A stretch of DNA of 64,000 nt from Gammaproteobacteria bacterium (GCA_024280395.1 JAJRQG010000001.1:1-64000); one strand, 5' to 3'; numbered from the stretch's first letter, positions 1 to 9,387 are shown. Numbers and translations are program-made. Notes: generated by a model from the letters alone, not told the origin.

Positions 1-72
1 GGTTCAAAATTGACCAAGGCTGAAAAATTGGGGGTTGAGGTTAGGGATGAAGATTGGTTGTTGGGGTTGTGA
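1..72 (+). CDS. ligA: NAD-dependent DNA ligase, C-terminal end only (partial)
   Basis: Frame 1 is open from the first base and ends at the TGA at 70-72, giving 23 residues. The stretch GSKLTKAEKLGVEV followed by an acidic DEDW and a short Leu-rich end matches the last helix of the BRCT domain at the C-terminus of bacterial LigA, where GSKLxKAxxLG is typical. LigA seals nicks during replication and repair using NAD+. The rest of the gene lies to the left of the window. Another BRCT protein cannot be excluded from so short a piece. Confidence 0.7.
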   Translation, partial: GSKLTKAEKLGVEVRDEDWLLGL

Positions 73-159
73 ATGAATTGCTCGGTTACTGAACTTGGAA
101 CGACTAAAGTTACGATTCCGTATGCAATTTGAAGTCATTCCATTGTGTGGTTGCTATTT
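73..159. repeat. Degenerate copy of the dispersed repeat seen at 51.5 and 55.1 kb
   Basis: The spacer between ligA and zapE contains GGTTACTGAACTTGGAACGA, then CGATTCCGTATGC, then TCATTCCATTGTG. The same blocks in the same order occur in the repeat at 51495-51693 (CGATTCCGTATTGC, TCATTCCGCTGTG). Only the last third of the repeat is present and it is diverged, so this looks like an old fragment. Confidence 0.4.
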
Positions 160-1203
160 TTAGAAATCAAAGTTCTGCATTTCTGTTAAACGAGAAACGG
201 TTCTTTGCATTTCAAAGGACAGTTCATCACCTTGATAAATTTGAGAAAACTCAACGGTAGATAACACATAAAGTAGTGTATTGGTATCATATAAAACATC
301 AATCAGTGTGATGAATCGCCTAGCAGTATTTCTGTCATCAATTTCTATCTCGGCATTGATGACCATGAAAACTGATTGGTATTGTTCGCAAATCTTTAAA
401 AAATCGCTGGCATTTCTGGGCTGCATACATAAAGTTTCAAACTCGAACATGATGTGTTGCGAGCTTCTTTTAATGATGGGCAGTTGTCGTTTGTTTATTT
501 CTATTGGTGATAGATGTAGATTGCTAGACCCAACCCTTTGGCTAAATAAATGCTCAAAATCGTTGGTGTTTTTATCATTGATGGGTGCAAACCATTTTTT
601 GTTGGATTGTGATGATCGGACTCTGTAATCTAAATTACCATCCAGTTGCATGATTTTCATCTGTTCTTGCATCCATTGAATGGCAGGGATAAATTTTTTT
701 CTTTGTAAGCCACCTTGGTAAAGGTCAACGGGATTGACATTGGATGTGGTGACAAGGCTGATATTGTTTTCTTCCAGTGCAAATAGGATTTTTGCCAATA
801 GCATGGCATCAGTAATGTCATGTACTAAAAATTCATCTAAACATAAGATATTTATTTCTGAAGATAGGTGCTTAATCACCAAATCAACGGGGTTTTGTTG
901 GTTTTTTATACTTCTTAATTGTTGGTGGAACCACAACATAAAAGCGTGAAAATGCTGCCTACGGATTTGCTTTGGTTCAATTGTTTCAACAAACAAGTCC
1001 ATTAAAAATGTCTTTCCACGGCCAACTGAACCGAAAATATACAACCCATAAAACTTGGGTTTGGGGTTGAAAAACCAACTTTTCTTTGGATGGGTTAAAT
1101 CCTGATACAAATCTTCAAAAGCCAATACTACCTCATTTTGTAGGGTGTCTTGTTTGATATCCCCACTTTCAAGTTTTTTTGTATAAATTTGTAATGGAGT
1201 CAT
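160..1203 (-). CDS. zapE: ZapE/AFG1-type ATPase, cell division protein
   Basis: This 347-residue protein is an AFG1-like AAA-type ATPase. The Walker A motif GSVGRGKT is at residues 58-65 and the Walker B motif ILCLDEF at 119-125. A sensor-like TTSN follows near 152 and a YQGGLQR segment near 162, both usual for the family. In E. coli ZapE binds FtsZ and affects Z-ring stability, mainly under oxygen limitation; that role is taken from the family. The start abuts the stop of the upstream hydrolase gene with no gap, so the two are probably co-translated. Length is normal. Confidence 0.93.
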   Translation of the reverse strand: MTPLQIYTKKLESGDIKQDTLQNEVVLAFEDLYQDLTHPKKSWFFNPKPKFYGLYIFGSVGRGKTFLMDLFVETIEPKQIRRQHFHAFMLWFHQQLRSIKNQQNPVDLVIKHLSSEINILCLDEFLVHDITDAMLLAKILFALEENNISLVTTSNVNPVDLYQGGLQRKKFIPAIQWMQEQMKIMQLDGNLDYRVRSSQSNKKWFAPINDKNTNDFEHLFSQRVGSSNLHLSPIEINKRQLPIIKRSSQHIMFEFETLCMQPRNASDFLKICEQYQSVFMVINAEIEIDDRNTARRFITLIDVLYDTNTLLYVLSTVEFSQIYQGDELSFEMQRTVSRLTEMQNFDF

Positions 1204-1881
1204 CTATTCGTCGGTGGATTCTTCTGGTGCGGGAAGTTGGCGCAAGATGCCATTTTTTATTGCGCCTTTTAAATCAATCAAGCGTCGGTGGAAAAAATGC
1301 CCAGCCTTGAAAGTTACTAGTTGTGGCCTTGGATCCAAAGAATTTACGTAATCATAAACAGCTTTTGGAGTAACAACATCATCGTCTTCGCCTTGAATCA
1401 CTAACCAAGGGCATATTGGCAATTCTAAATCCAAATAATTATAGCGTTCAACTGGTGGTGCAACAGTTAAAAATTGTGAAGGCTGGATGTCATAACAAGC
1501 CCTCAAGGCTGTATATGAGCCAAATGAAAAACCAGCAAGCCAAAAATCATACCCTGGGAATATTTCTTTGGCCCATTGATGGATGGCAATTAAATCATCG
1601 GTTTCACCTATACCGTTGTCGTGTTCGCCCTCTGATTCACCTACTCCTCGAAAATTAAACCGAATAGTGTGACAGCCCAGTTCTCTAAATGATTTCTCAA
1701 TCATATGGGTGACTTTATTGGTCATGGTGCCACCAAATAGAGGGTGTGGGTGACATATAATGCCGACGGTTTTGCGGTCTTCAGTATCATTGGCTGGAGC
1801 ACCTGCAAGGCATTCAATTTTGCCAACGGCACCTTGAATAAAGAAAGTTTTGTCTGGAAATTGTTTGGGGTTTTCTATCAT
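1204..1881 (-). CDS. Alpha/beta hydrolase, dienelactone-hydrolase-like
   Basis: A 225-residue cytoplasmic protein with no signal peptide. An HPHPLFGGT segment (residues 44-52) forms the likely oxyanion-hole region. The nucleophile elbow GFSFGS puts the catalytic Ser at 119. The acid is probably within the D166-D168 cluster (GEDDD) and the base is His195 (AGHFFH). The fold resembles the YpfH/CC3485 group of small hydrolases found beside core genes in many proteobacteria. The substrate is unknown. It is directly followed by zapE with adjoining stop and start codons, suggesting one transcript. Confidence 0.8.
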   Translation of the reverse strand: MIENPKQFPDKTFFIQGAVGKIECLAGAPANDTEDRKTVGIICHPHPLFGGTMTNKVTHMIEKSFRELGCHTIRFNFRGVGESEGEHDNGIGETDDLIAIHQWAKEIFPGYDFWLAGFSFGSYTALRACYDIQPSQFLTVAPPVERYNYLDLELPICPWLVIQGEDDDVVTPKAVYDYVNSLDPRPQLVTFKAGHFFHRRLIDLKGAIKNGILRQLPAPEESTDE

Positions 1882-1914
1882 GGCGTTGTTTATAAATCAA
1901 ATATCTGAATTATA

Positions 1915-3147
1915 TCATTCTTTCCAGGGAGCGACATATAACAACAATAACATTCCTGGAATTGCCGCAGCGGTACAGATTAAAAAGAAATCTGTATATC
2001 CCACTTTTTCAATAATGTAGCCAGTGGTCGCATTAATAAAGGTTCTTGGAATGGCAGTGATGGCTGTGAATAATGCAATTTGAGAAGCAGCAAATGCCTT
2101 GCTACTCATCTTAAACATAAAGGATATCACTGCGACAGTGCCCATGCCTACTCCCAAGTACTCAAGACTAATGACCATAAATAATTGGGTTTTATTGGGT
2201 AATTCCACACTGGAAAGCCATGCAAAGCCTAAAATTGTGATCATTTGGAATAGGCCAAATACCCACAATGATTTGTTCAAAGATATTTTGCGCATAACAA
2301 ACCCTGCTATAAAAGCACCAGCCACCGACGACCACAATGCAGCTCCTTTGGCTACTGTACCTAGCACAGTTTTGCTAAATCCCAAGTCTAAGTAAAAGGG
2401 CGTTGACAATGCTGTTGCCATTGAGTCACCCAATTTATATAGCATTAAAAATATCAATAATAATATTCCGTGTCGAATTTCGAAACGGGCGAAATATTCT
2501 TTATAGGGTTCGATAATAGATTTTATGAGATGATTGTTGTTGATTTTAGGTTGAGTATTCTCTTTAATTAATATCGTTGTGACAAGACCAATTAACATGA
2601 AACTGGCAATAATAGGAAAAACATATTTCCATTCTATTTGGTCAGCCAAAATCAAACCCAAAGAACCAGGGATAAGTGTTGATGATCGCCAAGCGTTAAC
2701 AAACCAAGCATTTCCAGAGCCAAGTTCATTATCATCCAATAATTCTCGTCTATATCCATCAATAACAATATCTTGGGTTGCACTAAATAAGATCATTAAG
2801 AATGATAGAAGCACAAATATTGGGATATGGGTGACTGGATTAAATAAGCCTAATATGGATATAATAATAATTAATGATACTTGTGTTAGAAACATCCATC
2901 CACGTCGATGACCAAATATTGGAATTGTATATCGTTCCAATAATGGAGCCCACAAGAACTTAAGTGTATAGGGAATGCTGACTAAACCAAATGCCGCAAT
3001 GGTTGATAACTGCATCCCACTTTCTCTAAATAAAGCAGGCAGTGTGTTATAAAATACAAAATAAGGCATGCCCGAGCTAATTCCCAAAAGCGTAGCAATC
3101 AGCATTTTTTTATAAAAATTAAGTTTGTTTGTATCAATGTGAATCAT
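1915..3147 (-). CDS. ampG: AmpG-like muropeptide transporter (MFS)
   Basis: A membrane protein of about 410 residues with roughly 12 hydrophobic segments. The N-terminal stretch LLGISSGMPYFVFYNTLPA and the following GLVSIPYTLKFLWAPLLER are typical of AmpG, the inner-membrane permease that imports anhydro-muropeptides for cell wall recycling. I chose the ATG at 3145-3147; the reading frame also allows a GTG five codons earlier (3160-3162), and an ATG at the KKML position is a third option, because no clear Shine-Dalgarno sequence decides it. Function as a muropeptide importer is inferred from the family, since related MFS transporters share the same N-terminal pattern. Confidence 0.8.
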   Translation of the reverse strand: MIHIDTNKLNFYKKMLIATLLGISSGMPYFVFYNTLPALFRESGMQLSTIAAFGLVSIPYTLKFLWAPLLERYTIPIFGHRRGWMFLTQVSLIIIISILGLFNPVTHIPIFVLLSFLMILFSATQDIVIDGYRRELLDDNELGSGNAWFVNAWRSSTLIPGSLGLILADQIEWKYVFPIIASFMLIGLVTTILIKENTQPKINNNHLIKSIIEPYKEYFARFEIRHGILLLIFLMLYKLGDSMATALSTPFYLDLGFSKTVLGTVAKGAALWSSVAGAFIAGFVMRKISLNKSLWVFGLFQMITILGFAWLSSVELPNKTQLFMVISLEYLGVGMGTVAVISFMFKMSSKAFAASQIALFTAITAIPRTFINATTGYIIEKVGYTDFFLICTAAAIPGMLLLLYVAPWKE

Positions 3148-3288
3148 GTATTTTATTATCACATAAAATTACAATTTTTGTCTTTGTTAGTGTTGAGTTG
3201 AAGGCAATTTATTGAATTAAGATTTTGAATTAACATAAAACTATTGCTAGAATCCATAGAACTTTGATTTTGTTTGTTAATATGCTAT

Positions 3289-3303
3289 TGTTATAATGTA
3301 ACA
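3289..3303 (+). promoter_or_regulatory. Inverted repeat overlapping a consensus -10 element
   Basis: TGTTA-N5-TAACA spans the spacer upstream of the cyclic-nucleotide-binding gene. A perfect TATAAT lies inside it at 3292-3297, about 22 bases before the ATG. The match at -35 is weak (TTTGTT near 3269). A regulator binding the inverted repeat would cover the -10 element. This could be autoregulation by the downstream protein, but nothing in the sequence proves it. Confidence 0.4.
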
Positions 3304-3319
3304 TTAGGAATTGGAAGAT

Positions 3320-4375
3320 ATGATAACTGTAGAAGAATTAAAAAATTATTATCCTTTTAACAAGATGGAAGAAAAGTTTCTGCCATTGTTGCTGAATCAA
3401 TTCGAAGTAATGGACTTTGAGAAAGGCGATGATATTTTTGAAAACGATGACAATAAAATTAATGCCAAGTATGTGATTGATGGAGTGGTTGAAATATCAT
3501 ACCCTACAGGCAGACAAAAAGTACTCAAATCAACCTCGTTACAATCTTATTATCCAGTTGGTGAAGTTAATACTTCTAAAAAGCTATCCTCTGTTGTTCA
3601 ATCAAAAACAGCTAAAGTCATGATTATGAATAATATTTTCCTCGATCACTTTACAGTTTGGGATAATTTATTCAAAGAAACAGAACAAGACAGTCCGCTA
3701 AGAGGACATGAGTCATATCAATGGGTTGTTGGTTTGTTAAAATCTAAAGCCGTACAAATGTTGCCCAGAGGTCATGTTGATCAAATATTTAAAAACCTAG
3801 AGCCAGTTTATGTTAATGCAGGTGATGAAATCATTACCGAAGGTGATTCTGGTGATTATTGTTATATCATTGTTAAAGGTGTTTCTGAAGTTTATAAGTG
3901 TGTAGCAGATGGTGAAGAGATGGTTGCTACTTTAAATGAAGGTGTTTTATTTGGAGAGAATGCTCTTGTTTCAAAAGAACCAAGAACCGCATCAGTAAGA
4001 ATGAAAACCAATGGTGTTTTGATGAAAATGATCGGAGAAAAATTTTCATCATTGTTAAAATCTCATGTGGTTAGGTGGTTGACCACGGATGCTACTTATG
4101 AAATGGTATTAGACGGTGCTGTGTTATTGGATGTGCGTGAAACAGACGAAGTGGCCAATTTGAGTTTTCATGATTGTGTCAATATTCCTATGGATAAATT
4201 AAGAGACGACTGCGAAAGTAAATTAGACAAGTCTGTACCTGTTGTTACTTGCTCAAATACGGGAATGCGTTGTGCTTCTGCTGCTTTCTTGTTGGCAACT
4301 TTGGGTTATGATGTTTACAGTATGCAGGGTGGTGTGACGGGATTGCTTAAATTGATAGAAAAATTAGAAACATAA
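3320..4375 (+). CDS. Tandem cyclic-nucleotide-binding domains fused to a rhodanese domain
   Basis: A 351-residue soluble protein. A degenerate cyclic-nucleotide-binding fold occupies about residues 20-115. A better one lies at about 150-250, with GDSGDYCYIIVKG and the phosphate-binding cassette FGENALVSKEPRTASV. A rhodanese-like domain follows (about 260-350) with VLLDVRE and the catalytic-loop Cys in CSNTGMR. That loop is C-x5-R, one residue longer than the usual sulfurtransferase C-x4-R. I start at ATG 3320, with AGGA ten bases upstream; a TTG at 3311 is also possible. There is no DNA-binding domain, so it is a cNMP-responsive enzyme or adaptor, not a Crp-type regulator. Its ligand is unknown. 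It converges on pth with a 15-base gap. Confidence 0.8.
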   Translation: MITVEELKNYYPFNKMEEKFLPLLLNQFEVMDFEKGDDIFENDDNKINAKYVIDGVVEISYPTGRQKVLKSTSLQSYYPVGEVNTSKKLSSVVQSKTAKVMIMNNIFLDHFTVWDNLFKETEQDSPLRGHESYQWVVGLLKSKAVQMLPRGHVDQIFKNLEPVYVNAGDEIITEGDSGDYCYIIVKGVSEVYKCVADGEEMVATLNEGVLFGENALVSKEPRTASVRMKTNGVLMKMIGEKFSSLLKSHVVRWLTTDATYEMVLDGAVLLDVRETDEVANLSFHDCVNIPMDKLRDDCESKLDKSVPVVTCSNTGMRCASAAFLLATLGYDVYSMQGGVTGLLKLIEKLET

Positions 4376-4390
4376 AGTTTTTCTGAAACA

Positions 4391-4969
4391 TTAATCTTTG
4401 GTGTGCAGGTCTTTCATGGCTTTTTCTAAATGACCGCTCAATAAATCTTCGATGATATTGAGGCTTTTAGTGATAGCAAAATCAATGCTAATTTCTTCAT
4501 CTTGTGTTGCACGGTTCAAAACCCAAGAAACAACTTTGCTTTTGTGACCAGGGTGTCCGATACCCAACCTAATTCGATAAAATTCTCTTGAGCCAATCAT
4601 GGCAATAATATCACGTAGCCCATTGTGTCCGCCATGCCCACCGCCTTTTTTTATTTTAGCAGTGCCAACGGGTAAATCCAACTCATCATATATGACCAAA
4701 ATTTCTTCCGGTAAAATTTTATAAAAATTGGCCAAACTTGCAACAGCTTTACCAGAATGGTTCATAAAAGTTTCTGGTTTCAATAACCAAACATCTTGGT
4801 TGTTAATATTAACTTTGCCAGCAAATCCAAAGAACTTTTTATTTTCATTAATAGAGAGCCCATATTTATCACACAATGTATCAATAAACACAAAGCCGAC
4901 ATTGTGACGGGTCTGTGCATATTTCATGCCTGGATTACCAAGACCTACTATAAGTTTTATGGGTTTCAT
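4391..4969 (-). CDS. pth: Peptidyl-tRNA hydrolase
   Basis: A 192-residue enzyme that releases stalled peptides from peptidyl-tRNA. The N-terminal LIVGLGNPG, the catalytic His22 in TRHNVGF, the PETFMNHSG segment and the KGGGHGGHNGLRD loop are all intact. It is the last gene of the prs-rplY-pth block. A hairpin between rplY and pth could reduce read-through from rplY. ychF, which often follows pth, is replaced here by a convergent gene. Confidence 0.97.
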   Translation of the reverse strand: MKPIKLIVGLGNPGMKYAQTRHNVGFVFIDTLCDKYGLSINENKKFFGFAGKVNINNQDVWLLKPETFMNHSGKAVASLANFYKILPEEILVIYDELDLPVGTAKIKKGGGHGGHNGLRDIIAMIGSREFYRIRLGIGHPGHKSKVVSWVLNRATQDEEISIDFAITKSLNIIEDLLSGHLEKAMKDLHTKD

Positions 4970-5006
4970 ATCAGAGCTTCCTTAATGATTTTTCTTTCAA
5001 TAACGT

Positions 5007-5034
5007 AAACAGCCCCATAAAAATGAGGCTGTTT
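5007..5034 (-). terminator. Hairpin after rplY
   Basis: AAACAGCC and GGCTGTTT form an 8-bp stem around a 12-base AT-rich loop in the rplY-pth spacer. Because the stem ends in A/T runs on both sides it could act as a factor-independent terminator or attenuator for rplY transcripts. The U-tract after it is short. Confidence 0.6.
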
Positions 5035-5064
5035 AACAAAATAACAAGTAATTCTATGATCTAC

Positions 5065-5739
5065 TTATGATTCTTCTTCTGCATCATCCTGCTGGCTAGA
5101 TGGAACTTCAGTAGCAGTTGGTGCTTCAGTATCTTCGGTTTCTTCAGAAACTTCTTGTACATGAGAGGTCGCAACAACAATCTCATCATGTTCTTCAACG
5201 TCGCCGTGAGTAAATGCGGTTAAAGTAACACCTTTAGGTAATTTGATATTACTTAATCTAATGGCATCACCTTCTTTAAAGTCGACTAAATCTATTTCGA
5301 TAAATTCAGGTAAATCCGCAGGCAGACAAGAAATCTCTACATCAGTGATTTGATGAGAAACAATGATTCCTGAAGTTTTAGAAGCTTCGCATTCTTCTTC
5401 ATTTAAGAAGTGAAGAGGAATATTCATGGTTATTTCAACATCATCATCAATTCTTTGGAAATCCATGTGCATGATGATTGGCTTAGCAGGGTGACGTTGC
5501 ATATCACGCACTACCACGCTTTGGCGTTTACCGCCAGCTGCTTTAAGTTCAAGAATACTCGTAAAGAAAGCTTCATCTTCAATGAATTTCAATACTTTAT
5601 GGTGTTCAATTGAAATGGAACGTGGGTCTCTGCCTGATCCATACACAATACATGGTACCTTGTTTTCGCGACGTAGGCGGCGGCTCGCACCTTTCCCCAA
5701 ATCATCGCGCAATTCTGCATCTATTTTAAATGTTGACAT
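5065..5739 (-). CDS. rplY: 50S ribosomal protein L25/general stress protein Ctc
   Basis: A 224-residue two-domain L25 of the long TL5/CTC type. It binds 5S rRNA through the N-terminal domain (about residues 1-90, containing GKGASRRLRRENKVP and VVRDMQRHP). The C-terminal beta domain covers about 97-185, and an acidic tail rich in Glu, Thr and Asp ends the protein. The short E. coli form lacks the second domain. A good AGGAG lies seven bases before the ATG. Placement between prs and pth is the standard gammaproteobacterial order. Confidence 0.96.
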   Translation of the reverse strand: MSTFKIDAELRDDLGKGASRRLRRENKVPCIVYGSGRDPRSISIEHHKVLKFIEDEAFFTSILELKAAGGKRQSVVVRDMQRHPAKPIIMHMDFQRIDDDVEITMNIPLHFLNEEECEASKTSGIIVSHQITDVEISCLPADLPEFIEIDLVDFKEGDAIRLSNIKLPKGVTLTAFTHGDVEEHDEIVVATSHVQEVSEETEDTEAPTATEVPSSQQDDAEEES

Positions 5740-5820
5740 TTAAGTCTCCTAATCTTTATCTTTTAGAGGAAAATTCCTCTGTTAAATTAATTTCACTTTG
5801 CGACCAAGTGAAAGGCTTAG

Positions 5821-6777
5821 TTAGTCAACGTACATTTCACTGACTGACTCTTTATTGGCAATTCTTCTGATTGTTTCTGCAAGCATTTCTGCTACACTTA
5901 ATTGCCGAATTTTTTTACAGTTTAGGGCGTTTTCCCTAAGCGGTATAGTATCTGTTACGACCAGTTCCTTTAGCCCTGATTTTTCTATATTGTCAATTGC
6001 ATTACCCGATAATATAGGGTGGACACAATAGGCAATAACTTCTTTGGCATTGCGTTCCATCAATGCCGTTGATGCAGCGCATAAAGTACCGGCTGTATCA
6101 ATCATGTCATCTACTAATATGCAGATTTTCCCATCAATATCACCAATAATATTCATTACTTTGGCTTGATTGGCTTTAGGTCTTCTTTTATCTATAATGG
6201 CCAAATCAGCACCAATTCGTTTCGCAATCGCTCTGGCTCTGACTACTCCTCCAATATCTGGTGAAACAACCACTACGTCTTTTGCATCATAACGCAGCCA
6301 AATATCAGCCAGCGTTAATGGTGATGCGTAAACATTATCAACAGGAATATCAAAAAATCCCTGAATTTGATCAGCATGTAAATCGACTGTTAATACTCTA
6401 TCAATTCCAACTGTACCAATCATTTTGGCAGCTACTTTGGCAGTAATTGGCACTCTTGAAGATCGAGGTCTTCTGTCCTGCCTGGCATAGCCAAAATAGG
6501 GCATAACTGCCGTTACTGACTTGCATGATGCTCTTTTGCAAGCATCGACCATGACCAATAGCTCCATAAAATTATCGGCAGTTGGTATACAAGTAGGTTG
6601 GATGATATACACATCCAAGCCACGAACATTATCGATAATTTCAACAGCAACTTCACCATCGCTGAAACGTCCAACGTATGCCTTTCCAAGTGGCATCCCC
6701 AGATACTTAGCAATTTTTTGAGCTAATTTGGGGTTGGCATTACCAGTAAAAAGTTTAATACTACTGTCTACAATCAT
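5821..6777 (-). CDS. prs: Ribose-phosphate pyrophosphokinase
   Basis: A 318-residue class I PRPP synthetase, converting ribose 5-phosphate and ATP to PRPP for nucleotides, His and Trp. Seen here are the YARQDRR flexible loop, the [11 protein letters not shown] motif, VVSPDIGGV, and the PRPP-binding loop [12 protein letters not shown]. Length is exactly typical. It lies downstream of tRNA-Gln and ispE. Two small hairpins lie between prs and rplY (around 5766-5815) and may stabilise or attenuate the transcript. Confidence 0.98.
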   Translation of the reverse strand: MIVDSSIKLFTGNANPKLAQKIAKYLGMPLGKAYVGRFSDGEVAVEIIDNVRGLDVYIIQPTCIPTADNFMELLVMVDACKRASCKSVTAVMPYFGYARQDRRPRSSRVPITAKVAAKMIGTVGIDRVLTVDLHADQIQGFFDIPVDNVYASPLTLADIWLRYDAKDVVVVSPDIGGVVRARAIAKRIGADLAIIDKRRPKANQAKVMNIIGDIDGKICILVDDMIDTAGTLCAASTALMERNAKEVIAYCVHPILSGNAIDNIEKSGLKELVVTDTIPLRENALNCKKIRQLSVAEMLAETIRRIANKESVSEMYVD

Positions 6778-6927
6778 GGTGCTTGCTCGTATTTGATTAT
6801 GCTTAAATTTTGCGACATTTTAATACTCATTGTCAATGAAGTAAATCATTGATTGGAGTATATGCAATATCAATACCGCTAATACAAATATGCCTACAAA
6901 AAGAAAACTTATTGTAGGCATGTAATA

Positions 6928-7002
6928 TGGCTGGGACGGCAGGGATCGAACCTGCGAATGCTAGAATCAAAATCTAGTGTCTTACCGCTTGACGACGTCC
7001 CA
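6928..7002 (-). tRNA. tRNA-Gln (TTG anticodon)
   Basis: On the minus strand a 75-base cloverleaf with encoded CCA can be folded. The acceptor arm is TGGGACG with CGTCCCA, the discriminator is G, and the D-arm contains AAGCGGTAA. The anticodon stem CTAGA/TCTAG encloses the loop TTTTGAT, giving anticodon TTG (CAA at 6968-6970 on the plus strand). The T-arm carries TTCGATC. A tRNA-Gln between ispE and prs is the usual arrangement in gammaproteobacteria. Confidence 0.97.
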
Positions 7003-7097
7003 ATATCTATTGAAGTTTTAATTAATTTAACGCTTCATCAAACAAGGTCGGGTATTATATACATGTTGATTATTAAATCAAAGCCTATTTTAGGTTT

Positions 7098-7907
7098 TTA
7101 TTGAATTATTTTAGACTGGCAAATTTGTGTCTTCCAATGTGTTGGGCATTGTTTAATAAATCGGAGTGCATTTTCCTGATCATCAAAACTAGAAAACAAA
7201 GTGGAACCAGTGCCTGACATGTAAATGGAAGAATACTTTGATGCGATGATATACATATTATTAACCTCAGGGAATTTTTCTAAAACCACATCCAAACAAG
7301 CATTTGTCCAATTATTTTGGTCGTTAATATTTTTAATGTCAATAGAGCTTTGATTCCTTATAAGGTGAATATCATTAAATACATCTGCTGTACTAATACT
7401 GGTTTCTGGAAAAATTAAAACAAAATAATATTGTTTGACAGAATAGGGAGTTAGCTTCTCACCTATCCCAGTTGCCATTGCTGAATGATTTAATACAAAA
7501 ATAGGTACATCTGCTCCCAGTTGTGTGGCCATTTCTTGTAATTTGGTCAGTGTTAAGTCACATTTCCACAGTGTGTTCAATATTCTTAACGTCGTACCTG
7601 CATTTGAACTGCCACCACCCAAACCGGATCCTTGCGGTATTTTCTTATCTACATGTATGCCAATTCCATGCTTCACATTTTTATAGGGCTGTAATAATTT
7701 CGCTGCTTGGTATATCAAGTTATCGATAACTGGTAAGCCATCAAAATTACCCACTATTTCAATTGTATCTTGCTCAGTTAATATAAATTCCATCTTATCG
7801 CCCCAATCCAACAACTGAAAATACGTCTGCAATAAATGATAAGCATCTTCTCGTTTGCCCAATATTCTTAGCATCAGGTTAATTTTGGCACGACTAAGAA
7901 CTTTCAT
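7098..7907 (-). CDS. ispE: 4-diphosphocytidyl-2-C-methyl-D-erythritol kinase
   Basis: A 269-residue GHMP-family kinase of the MEP isoprenoid pathway. It starts with the conserved AKINLMLRILGKR, where the Lys is catalytic. The ATP-binding Gly-rich loop PQGSGLGGGSSNAG is followed by the substrate-binding LGADVPIF. The C-terminal MSGTGSTLF is also present. The gene follows lolB with a one-base gap, so the two form one transcription unit. Confidence 0.96.
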   Translation of the reverse strand: MKVLSRAKINLMLRILGKREDAYHLLQTYFQLLDWGDKMEFILTEQDTIEIVGNFDGLPVIDNLIYQAAKLLQPYKNVKHGIGIHVDKKIPQGSGLGGGSSNAGTTLRILNTLWKCDLTLTKLQEMATQLGADVPIFVLNHSAMATGIGEKLTPYSVKQYYFVLIFPETSISTADVFNDIHLIRNQSSIDIKNINDQNNWTNACLDVVLEKFPEVNNMYIIASKYSSIYMSGTGSTLFSSFDDQENALRFIKQCPTHWKTQICQSKIIQ

Positions 7908-7908
7908 T

Positions 7909-8478
7909 TTAGTTTATGTCCCAGTTATAGATGATCAATTTAACAGAATAGTTATCTTTAGTGGCTTTAATTTTTTTAGGTAATATGCCTATTGGTGTTT
8001 TCATCCATTTTTGATAGATGATTGTCCAACCATTGTCAGTTATTGATTCGAGTAATGTTGAATGCTGTTCTAAATCTTGATTGGTTCTATAACCACGTAC
8101 CCAATATGCCAAACTCTGCCAAGGGAATTCCCAGCCCAGTTCATGTGTAATTAGAGCAGAAGCGTTATCACCTGTAATCTTCCCATTGTCTGATGATTCT
8201 AGTTTAGCACTATTTGCTGATTCTGTAATACTCCAACTGTGGCCCATGGCAGCTTTAAATTTCGCATTACTTGTGTCGTTATCAACGGTCCATAGTATTC
8301 GTCCTGATCCACTATTTTTCCCATCATTGATCGCCATTTTCCCATTAAAGGACCATGATTTAACTTGCTTCCATTGAAGAGGGTAGTCTATCGGTTTTAT
8401 CTGATTATTATGACACCCATTAAGAATGATGAAACAACACAAGACAAACGCAAACTTGTATAATGAATAGTGATTCAT
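7909..8478 (-). CDS. lolB: Outer membrane lipoprotein insertion factor LolB
   Basis: A 189-residue lipoprotein. A short hydrophobic signal ends in the lipobox LNGC, putting the lipidated Cys at 22. The beta-sheet fold segment WKQVKSWSFNGKMAI-ND and the later WELGW-like EFPWQSLAYWVRG match LolB, which receives lipoproteins from LolA and inserts them in the outer membrane. Context (lolB-ispE-tRNA-Gln-prs) supports the assignment. The usual divergent hemA upstream is missing from this window. Confidence 0.9.
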   Translation of the reverse strand: MNHYSLYKFAFVLCCFIILNGCHNNQIKPIDYPLQWKQVKSWSFNGKMAINDGKNSGSGRILWTVDNDTSNAKFKAAMGHSWSITESANSAKLESSDNGKITGDNASALITHELGWEFPWQSLAYWVRGYRTNQDLEQHSTLLESITDNGWTIIYQKWMKTPIGILPKKIKATKDNYSVKLIIYNWDIN

Positions 8479-9379
8479 AAAAATAAGTTCAAATATTTAA
8501 AGAATTATTATTCTACCGTTTTTAATTGGTTGACGCCAGTTCCAGCTAGAATCTTTAGGCAATCCCTTCGCGCATTTCAGCCTAATTGATTTATAGTATT
8601 TTTTAAGACTGTCAACACGGCCAATTGATTTGTATCACCATTTGTCAAACTACTCCATTTTATCCAGTCAAGTATTAGAACTTAGACCTATCCCTAACCG
8701 CATGAGAAATTCAGATAAACTATCAATGTTATAACGCTTGAAACCTACAATTACTGCTATGCCACTAAAATCGAATAGCTGTATATGATCACTTAACGAA
8801 TAGTCCTATGTCTAATGCTTTATTACCATAACACTTAAGTATTTTTTTTATCAATATTTTATTCTTGAATAGACCTACAATCTGAATCTTCTGACAATTA
8901 TTCTCTAATTGGATTATGTTCTTCATAGGCCATACGACTCAATTTGGCTTTTACATTTCGTAAAGCTTAAATTTTAAACCTGTCTGCCTAAAAAGCTCCA
9001 TTCCAATTGGCCTTGGCAAGTCATGCTATTGTTCTTTAACCCCTCTTTCAAACCAAGAATTATCCTTCAATCTTTCTCAGTACAATTCATTGCAACTTAT
9101 AAATTCATCGATTTTCATGTTTCAATAGTTAGATTATTTCATTAAATTATTTACCATCATACATTTGAAATTACCTTCTTCACAATAGAAGAGGAGCATC
9201 TATAATGTAACCATCTGATTTATCAGAGATTTTTGTGGTAGTTAGATTATATTCTCGTTTGTATTTGTATGTTTTTGTGCTTTTTTTTCTACATGCTTTA
9301 AACAACGGATATATTTAACTTTAAAAATCACCTTCTGTATTTATGTGAACTAGTTCGCATTTTCTAAAAAATATGATTT
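8479..9379. other. About 900 bases without an intact gene, probably decayed sequence
   Basis: No open frame of useful length, tRNA or clear repeat is seen. On the minus strand around 8890-9010 short pieces read as plausible protein (for example VKAKLSRMAYEEHNPIRE) but are cut by stops in every frame. This could be a dead gene whose identity cannot be read. Position where hemA normally sits suggests past rearrangement; none of the HemA motifs is visible. Confidence 0.4.
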
Positions 9380-9387
9380 TTGACATA

